Positions 59,497 to 64,000 of a stretch of DNA of 64,000 bases are shown in pieces. The position numbers and the translations under genes were made by a program. Where the stretch lies: positions 1 through 64,000 of the forward strand of contig JACKPH010000001.1 in NCBI GenBank assembly GCA_024233675.1, in the 5' to 3' direction. Source of the stretch: Thermotogae bacterium. Lineage in GTDB: Bacteria > Thermotogota > Thermotogae > Petrotogales > Petrotogaceae. Position 1 is the stretch's first letter; each line of letters opens with the position of its first letter. The notes under the pieces were generated by a model that was not told the origin of the DNA, did not search any database, and saw only the letters and a program-made list of their open reading frames with translations.

Positions 59497-59541
59497 AAAA
59501 TCCCTCCCAGAATGCGTTTTTTATTTATGCATTACATTTTT

Positions 59542-59572
59542 ATTATACTTTTTGAAGTACACTCTCTGTCAA
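59542..59572 (-). promoter_or_regulatory. Promoter of the 31-residue protein gene
   Basis: TTGACA (59567-59572) and TATAAT (59542-59547) on the - strand with 19-base spacing, a little long. Confidence 0.6.
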
Positions 59573-59641
59573 GGGTATTATCTGCCTTTTTATGTAAACA
59601 TTCTGAAAAACATCGTGTATACCCGATATTTTTTATCTTAT

Positions 59642-60235
59642 TTAAATATTTCCTAATCCGAGCAGTAAATTCCAGAAATTCCATACAGGATAATCCATGT
59701 TTACAGGTTCAGTTCCTGTTTTATTCGGATATGCCCATATTATCTGACCGTTATTCGTATCATTCTGCATATAAAATGCTGAAATATACCAGTTTTCTCC
59801 TATATTAAGTACAGAAACCTGAGTATTTATATGTTGTGAAAGTGTTGTTCCTTCAGGCGTATAATCACATGTTAATGTCATTGTCGCATAGTTTTTTATA
59901 AAGGTCAGAGTTCCTGAATATGTTTCTGTCTGAGGCGAACTGATATTAATATTTGTAAATGCATTTTCCCTGTATTTCTGAGTTTCCGAATTAAAATTAG
60001 GTGTAAAGCAGAGTTCAAATTTTACATATTCTTTTTGTTCGGAATTTAAATCAAGATAATAAAAATAGTTATCAGTTACAGTTTTTGTTGATGTTTCTGA
60101 TGAATTGATTTTAGAAAAAAAATCAGTTATTACATCTTCCGGTTTTAAGCTGTTTTCTCCCGGAAGGCATGAAAACATAAATACAAGTAATAATATAAAA
60201 ACACTCCCCAGTACTGCATATTCTTCATACTTCAC
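59642..60235 (-). CDS. Lipoprotein of unknown function
   Basis: A 197-aa protein with a hydrophobic leader ending FMFSC (Cys23), a lipobox, followed by a beta-rich domain (YFYYLDLNSEQKEYVKFEL, SGTLTFIKNYATMTLTCDY, GENWYISAFYM) resembling NTF2-like or DUF4878-type lipoproteins. The start is uncertain: GTG 60235 has no good ribosome site, while GGGGAGTG lies five bases before an in-frame ATA inside the leader. Role unknown; an envelope protein. Confidence 0.6.
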   Translation of the reverse strand: MKYEEYAVLGSVFILLLVFMFSCLPGENSLKPEDVITDFFSKINSSETSTKTVTDNYFYYLDLNSEQKEYVKFELCFTPNFNSETQKYRENAFTNINISSPQTETYSGTLTFIKNYATMTLTCDYTPEGTTLSQHINTQVSVLNIGENWYISAFYMQNDTNNGQIIWAYPNKTGTEPVNMDYPVWNFWNLLLGLGNI

Positions 60236-60280
60236 CTACGCTTATAAAATAAGTAACACAACATTAATATTATATCACTT

Positions 60281-61267
60281 TTATAATGCTTTTTTATAAA
60301 ACGAAAGGAAATTCCCTCCTAATATTTTCTTTATCTGTTCTTCTTTAAAGCCTCTTTCAAAAAGTCCTTCAGCAATAGCACCCATTTCGGAGTGATTTTT
60401 TATAATTCCTGACTGATTTTCATTTTCCCCGAGATGATCCATTATATCAAGACCTATTCCTATACAGTCTTCTCCTCCGGCTTCAATTATATTTTTTATA
60501 TTTGCGGCAAAATAGTCCATATCCGGTTTATTTTCCGGACAGTAAAATCTGTTATATCCGTTTACTCCTATTATTCCGCCGCGTTTGGCAATTTTTTCTA
60601 TTTGTTTATCAGAAAGATTTCTTGATATATCTATTAATTTTCTTGAATTGGAATGCGAAGCAATAAAAGGCTTTGCAGTATATTTTAATACATCTTTAAG
60701 ACCTTTGTCGTTAAGATGGCTTACATCAGGTATTATTCCTGTTTTTTCGCATTTTTTAATAAGTTCTATTCCGAACTCTGTAAGACCTCCTCCGTAATTT
60801 TTATCTGATATTCCGAATTTACATCCGTCTCCGGCATAATTTCTTCTGCTCCAGGTAATTCCGAGAAATCTTGTACCGAGCTGATAAAATATATCAAGAA
60901 GATATATATCATTCATTATAGGTTCTGCACCTTCAAGAGAAATAAATATTCCTGTTTTTTTATTTTTTAAACAATAGTCAATATCTTCATAACTAAGGCA
61001 AAGATGTATTTCATCATTTTTTCCGAGTTCTTCCATGAAATAGGCTATCTGATCAAGTGCTTCGTGCAGCGCTTTATCCGGAATATACATATCTTCAAGA
61101 AAAACTGCCGCTATTATTATATTTATATTCCCTTTTCTGAAATTACTCATATGGTGATTTTTTATTATATCTGTTTCTCCTCTGAGTTTTTTTGCGCTTA
61201 AATCCATTAACAAATCAAAATGCATATCAACAACAGGTGTTTCTTTCATAAATTTTTTTAAGTCCAT
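60281..61267 (-). CDS. Membrane dipeptidase-like M19 peptidase
   Basis: A 328-aa renal-dipeptidase-type zinc enzyme: HFD (His16, Asp18), FISLEGAEP with the bridging Glu, PDVSHLND, ASHSNSR and GIGLDIMDH. No signal peptide, so cytoplasmic. Hydrolyses dipeptides, including D-amino-acid-containing ones; some members cleave peptidoglycan-derived dipeptides. Start ATG behind a G-rich site (GGGGG). Confidence 0.92.
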   Translation of the reverse strand: MDLKKFMKETPVVDMHFDLLMDLSAKKLRGETDIIKNHHMSNFRKGNINIIIAAVFLEDMYIPDKALHEALDQIAYFMEELGKNDEIHLCLSYEDIDYCLKNKKTGIFISLEGAEPIMNDIYLLDIFYQLGTRFLGITWSRRNYAGDGCKFGISDKNYGGGLTEFGIELIKKCEKTGIIPDVSHLNDKGLKDVLKYTAKPFIASHSNSRKLIDISRNLSDKQIEKIAKRGGIIGVNGYNRFYCPENKPDMDYFAANIKNIIEAGGEDCIGIGLDIMDHLGENENQSGIIKNHSEMGAIAEGLFERGFKEEQIKKILGGNFLSFYKKAL

Positions 61268-61341
61268 TTTTATCCCCCCTAACTTATAAATATATTATAT
61301 AATTTTTTTAAAGAATAAATCCGAATAAAAATATATTAATT

Positions 61342-61372
61342 AAAAAAATAAATCTCCGGAGAGATTTATTTT
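61342..61372 (-). terminator. Terminator of the M42 peptidase gene
   Basis: AATAAATCTC (61347-61356), loop CGGA, GAGATTTATT (61361-61370), U-run on the - strand. Confidence 0.85.
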
Positions 61373-62406
61373 TATCCTTCTATGTATTTTATAAGAAGTT
61401 TTGCAGTATTTTCAAGTGATTTTATATGAGTTCTTTCATAGTGATGGGTTGCATCGACACCGGGACCGACAAGTGCATAGTTAACGTCTTTACCTGTCTG
61501 TGCAACTTTACTTGCATCAGAACCGTATCTGTTGTACATGTCTACCCTGTAATCTATATTATTTTTCTGACATATATCGGTGAGTTTTTTTCTGAATCTG
61601 AAATCATACGGACCGAATGCATCCCTTGACGCTATAGAAACGGCAAATTCCGTTGAATTCTGTCCTTTTCCCACAGTTCCTATATCTATGGCAATAAATT
61701 CATCTGTCTGATCTGTTATTACGGAAACTCCGTGTCCGACTTCTTCATAATTGCTTATATAAAAATGTGTTGTATATGCAGGTATTATACTGTTTTCTTT
61801 TATGTATCTGCATATTCCCATTACTATTGCAACAGCGGCTTTATCATCGAGATATCTTGATTTTATATATCCGTTTTCTGTAACTATTGTTCTTGTTTCC
61901 GCCGAAACAAAATCACCTACTTCTATACCTAATTTTTTTACTTCATCAGCATTTGAAACATTTTCATCCAGTCTTACTTCCATATTTTCTTCAGTTCTTA
62001 CAGCTGTTCTCGGAATGTCTCCGAAAATATGAACAGAAGCCATATCAGGTAGTACTGTTCCGGTATATATTTTACCTTCCGAGGTTTTAATTCTTACGTT
62101 TTCACCTTCAACAGAAGGCCATGAAAAACCTCCGAGCTGATTTAATTTTAATCTGCCGTTGCTTTTTATTTCCTTAACCATTAATCCAAGTGTATCTATA
62201 TGTGCGGATATTATTTTATGTACATTGTCATTTTTACCTTTTACGGTCGCAATAACTGCACCTTTATTTGTTTCCGTACATTTAAGTCCGAGTTTTTCAA
62301 ATTCTTTTTTCACCTCGGAAACAGCTTCTCCTGTGTCTCCTGCCGGACTATCTGTTTTCATTATTTTTTTTATGTATTCTGTCATATATTCTGAATCAAT
62401 TTTCAT
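61372..62406 (-). CDS. M42-family aminopeptidase (glutamyl aminopeptidase/TET-like)
   Basis: A 344-aa di-metal aminopeptidase. ISAHIDTLGLMV, YLDDKAAVAIV, YEEVGHG with the catalytic Glu pair, and IDIGTVGKG are the M42 metal sites; HYERTH near the end supplies the last His. M42 enzymes form large dodecameric shells that finish peptide degradation. Fits a peptide-fermenting lifestyle with pepT and the M19 enzyme. Confidence 0.93.
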   Translation of the reverse strand: MKIDSEYMTEYIKKIMKTDSPAGDTGEAVSEVKKEFEKLGLKCTETNKGAVIATVKGKNDNVHKIISAHIDTLGLMVKEIKSNGRLKLNQLGGFSWPSVEGENVRIKTSEGKIYTGTVLPDMASVHIFGDIPRTAVRTEENMEVRLDENVSNADEVKKLGIEVGDFVSAETRTIVTENGYIKSRYLDDKAAVAIVMGICRYIKENSIIPAYTTHFYISNYEEVGHGVSVITDQTDEFIAIDIGTVGKGQNSTEFAVSIASRDAFGPYDFRFRKKLTDICQKNNIDYRVDMYNRYGSDASKVAQTGKDVNYALVGPGVDATHHYERTHIKSLENTAKLLIKYIEG

Positions 62407-62470
62407 TCTGCACCTCCCGACAAATTATATCATTTTTTTCTTTTTATTTGTACCGTCAGTAAGCGCTGTA

Positions 62471-63529
62471 TTAACCTATAATAGTTTTTATAACGGTTTT
62501 TACATCTGTTATTTCTTTTATTTTATAACCGTTGCTTCCCGTAAAAGCGAAACCTTTTTCCATATTACCCTTAGCAGCATTTAAAAGTGCCTGTGCTATG
62601 CAGTAAGGAGCATTTGTCACTTTACATGTTTTTATACACTGATATGCACATCTGAAAGGTTTTTGTATGCCGCGTTCAACTTCTTCGAGGAATTTATTTT
62701 TTACAGCTCTTCCCGGAAGTCCTACAGGACTTTTTATAATTTTTATATCTTCTTCGGAAGCATTTATTACGGTTTGTTTGAATTTAATGTCGGCATCACA
62801 TTCTTTTGTAGCTATAAAAGGTGTTCCGACCTGTATTCCCGATGCTCCCATCATAAACATTTTTTGGGCTTTTTCTCTGCTGTCTATACCTCCGGCAGCT
62901 ATAACAGGAACTTTTTTACCGTATTGTCTGAATATTTCTTCGGAAAATTTTACTACCTGCGGCACAGTTGTTTCAAGACTGTAATTTTCATCTTCAAGAT
63001 TTTCTTCTCTGTATCCTAAATGTCCTCCTGCCTGAGGGCCTTCGACAATAAATGCATCCGGTATATAACCATAGCTTTTCATCCATTTTTTAAAAATAAT
63101 CTGTGCCGACTTTAAAGACGAAACTATCGGTACGAGTTTTGTTTTTGATGTTTCCCCGAGAAAAGACGGCAGACTTAAAGGTAATCCCGCACCGGATATT
63201 ATTAAATCAACATTTTCTTTTATCGCGGTTTTTACCATTTCCGAATAATCGGAAAGAGCAACCATTATATTAACGCCTATTATTCCTTTTGTTTTCTCCT
63301 TTGCTCTTCTTATAACATTTTTTAATCCTTCCAGATTGTCACGGCGTACACTTCCGGAAGATATATTTTCAACAAGTCCTATTCCTGCTGTACCTATTAT
63401 GCCTATTCCGCCTTCGTTTGCAACTGCCGAAGCAAGTCCGTCAAGAGAAACACCCACAGCCATACCGCCCTGTATAATCGGTATTTCCGGTATTAAACCG
63501 TTTATATCTAATTTTTTTATAAAATCCAA
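62471..63529 (-). CDS. Nitronate monooxygenase / FabK-like flavoprotein
   Basis: About 353 aa, FMN-binding TIM barrel of the 2-nitropropane dioxygenase family: PIIQGGMAVGVSLDGLASAVANEGGIGIIG, VEGPQAGGHLG with the conserved His, and PVIAAGGIDSREKAQKMFMMGASGIQVGTPFIATKECDA. A C-terminal cysteine-rich segment (RCAYQCIKTCKVTNAPYC) is found in some FabK-like relatives. It may be an enoyl-ACP reductase or a nitronate oxidase. The start is unclear: TTG 63529 touches the ribosome site GGGAG, GTG 63556 has none, and an in-frame ATA at 63520 gives the family's usual beginning. Confidence 0.85.
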   Translation of the reverse strand: MDFIKKLDINGLIPEIPIIQGGMAVGVSLDGLASAVANEGGIGIIGTAGIGLVENISSGSVRRDNLEGLKNVIRRAKEKTKGIIGVNIMVALSDYSEMVKTAIKENVDLIISGAGLPLSLPSFLGETSKTKLVPIVSSLKSAQIIFKKWMKSYGYIPDAFIVEGPQAGGHLGYREENLEDENYSLETTVPQVVKFSEEIFRQYGKKVPVIAAGGIDSREKAQKMFMMGASGIQVGTPFIATKECDADIKFKQTVINASEEDIKIIKSPVGLPGRAVKNKFLEEVERGIQKPFRCAYQCIKTCKVTNAPYCIAQALLNAAKGNMEKGFAFTGSNGYKIKEITDVKTVIKTIIG

Positions 63530-63712
63530 CTCCCTTCTCAGTATTTTTCGGAACACATATATTATTACTTTTTTTTATTAAAAATCCGGGAAACTGAATT
63601 TTATTTTCGGTCATTTATAAAATAAATTAAATTACATAATAAAAATATTTTTTATTAACAAATAATTTATTTTTTATTAAAATTTGTTATAATATAACAG
63701 GGGGTGATTTAA

Positions 63713-64000
63713 ATGTACAATATATATGTAGTGGACAACAAAAAAAATATTCTTAATCTGAACGGATATACGGTAGGATATTTTGATATTACCGGATACC
63801 TTCATGATACCAAAAATAACGGAACAGGTTTCCATTACGGAAAATACGGAAAACTCTATAACAGTGATGAAAAAGTTATAGGAAGTTTTGAAAGTAAAAT
63901 TTTATGTATACTAAAATCAGATGATATTCTTGACTCAGTTTCAGAAAATCACGAACTCGAAAAATATGAGTCACTTGAATACGAGAATCCTTATTTTGAA
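63713..64000 (+). CDS. Unknown protein, 3' end beyond window
   Basis: ATG 63713 behind GGGGGTGAT; 96 codons without a stop reach the window edge. The visible part has repeated short beta-hairpin motifs (GYTVGYFDITGYL, GFHYGKYGKLYNSDEKVIGSF) and an acidic tail. No signal peptide or family recognised. A TATAAT-like box lies about 25 bases upstream. Confidence 0.65.
   Translation, partial: MYNIYVVDNKKNILNLNGYTVGYFDITGYLHDTKNNGTGFHYGKYGKLYNSDEKVIGSFESKILCILKSDDILDSVSENHELEKYESLEYENPYFE

Overview
The window is strongly AT-rich DNA from a bacterium with an outer membrane-like envelope: it has TolC-like proteins, MurJ/MurB, lipoproteins and a beta-barrel-like protein. Starts are often TTG or GTG behind strong Shine-Dalgarno sites, commonly of the form GGAGGYGAT-NNNN-TTG. 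The tusA-yedE-dsrE-dsrF-dsrH order matches the cluster I remember from Thermotoga maritima (TM0983-TM0979). I therefore infer an AT-rich, mesophilic or moderately thermophilic member of Thermotogota (Petrotogales-like), with moderate confidence. No insertion sequence, rRNA operon or CRISPR array was seen.

Layout. 1-3.5 kb: murB and two sugar transferases. 3.5-4.2 kb: a compact type III toxin-antitoxin locus (two tandem RNA repeats, terminator, ToxN/CptN/TenpN-like endoribonuclease) just upstream of a tRNA-Met(CAU). 4.4-11 kb: housekeeping genes (upp, murJ, a phosphohexomutase, a lytic transglycosylase, an envelope lipoprotein). 11.4-15.9 kb: a Bce-type peptide-antibiotic sensing and detoxification module (ABC transporter plus two-component system). 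16-17.6 kb: an excisionase-type regulator with iteron-like operators, a hydrolase and a YqeY-like protein. 17.7-23 kb: a MacAB-like efflux operon with two TolC-like proteins. 23.2-25.1 kb: NatAB-type ABC exporter. 25.3-28.7 kb: arginine deiminase pathway arcABC behind a widely spaced 16-bp inverted repeat. 28.7-33.4 kb: STAS-like protein, GH13 amylase, a MerR/zinc-ribbon/methyltransferase-like regulator with a degenerate SDR, and Hsp20. 33.7-36.6 kb: a TrpXYZ-like ABC importer behind a leader peptide with seven consecutive aromatic codons and mutually exclusive hairpins, a ribosome-mediated attenuator. 36.6-38.4 kb: HAD protein and tocopherol cyclase-like protein. 38.7-43.4 kb: sulfur relay (tusA, yedE, dsrE, dsrF, dsrH), an ArsR-TusA fusion regulator, dihydrolipoyl dehydrogenase and a GcvH-like lipoyl protein. 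43.5-46.5 kb: peroxiredoxin and 2-oxoacid:ferredoxin oxidoreductase. 46.7-49.8 kb: hydrolase, then an ArsR/ArsP-type permease/thioredoxin-like/phosphoesterase operon. 49.8-55.8 kb: pepT, a 5'-truncated CBM48/barrel gene, a ParB-like/BMP fusion, a phosphoesterase and an EamA transporter. 56-59.3 kb: OpuC-type osmoprotectant importer. 59.4 kb to the end: a 31-aa gene, a lipoprotein, peptidases, a nitronate monooxygenase-like enzyme and the start of an unknown gene.

Metabolically this suggests a fermentative anaerobe that uses peptides and amino acids (arcABC, 2-oxoacid:ferredoxin oxidoreductase, three peptidases, aromatic amino acid import) and maltodextrins, and that handles sulfur through persulfide relays. 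The two most notable systems are the type III toxin-antitoxin locus (3533-4190) and the aromatic-amino-acid attenuator (33684-33911).
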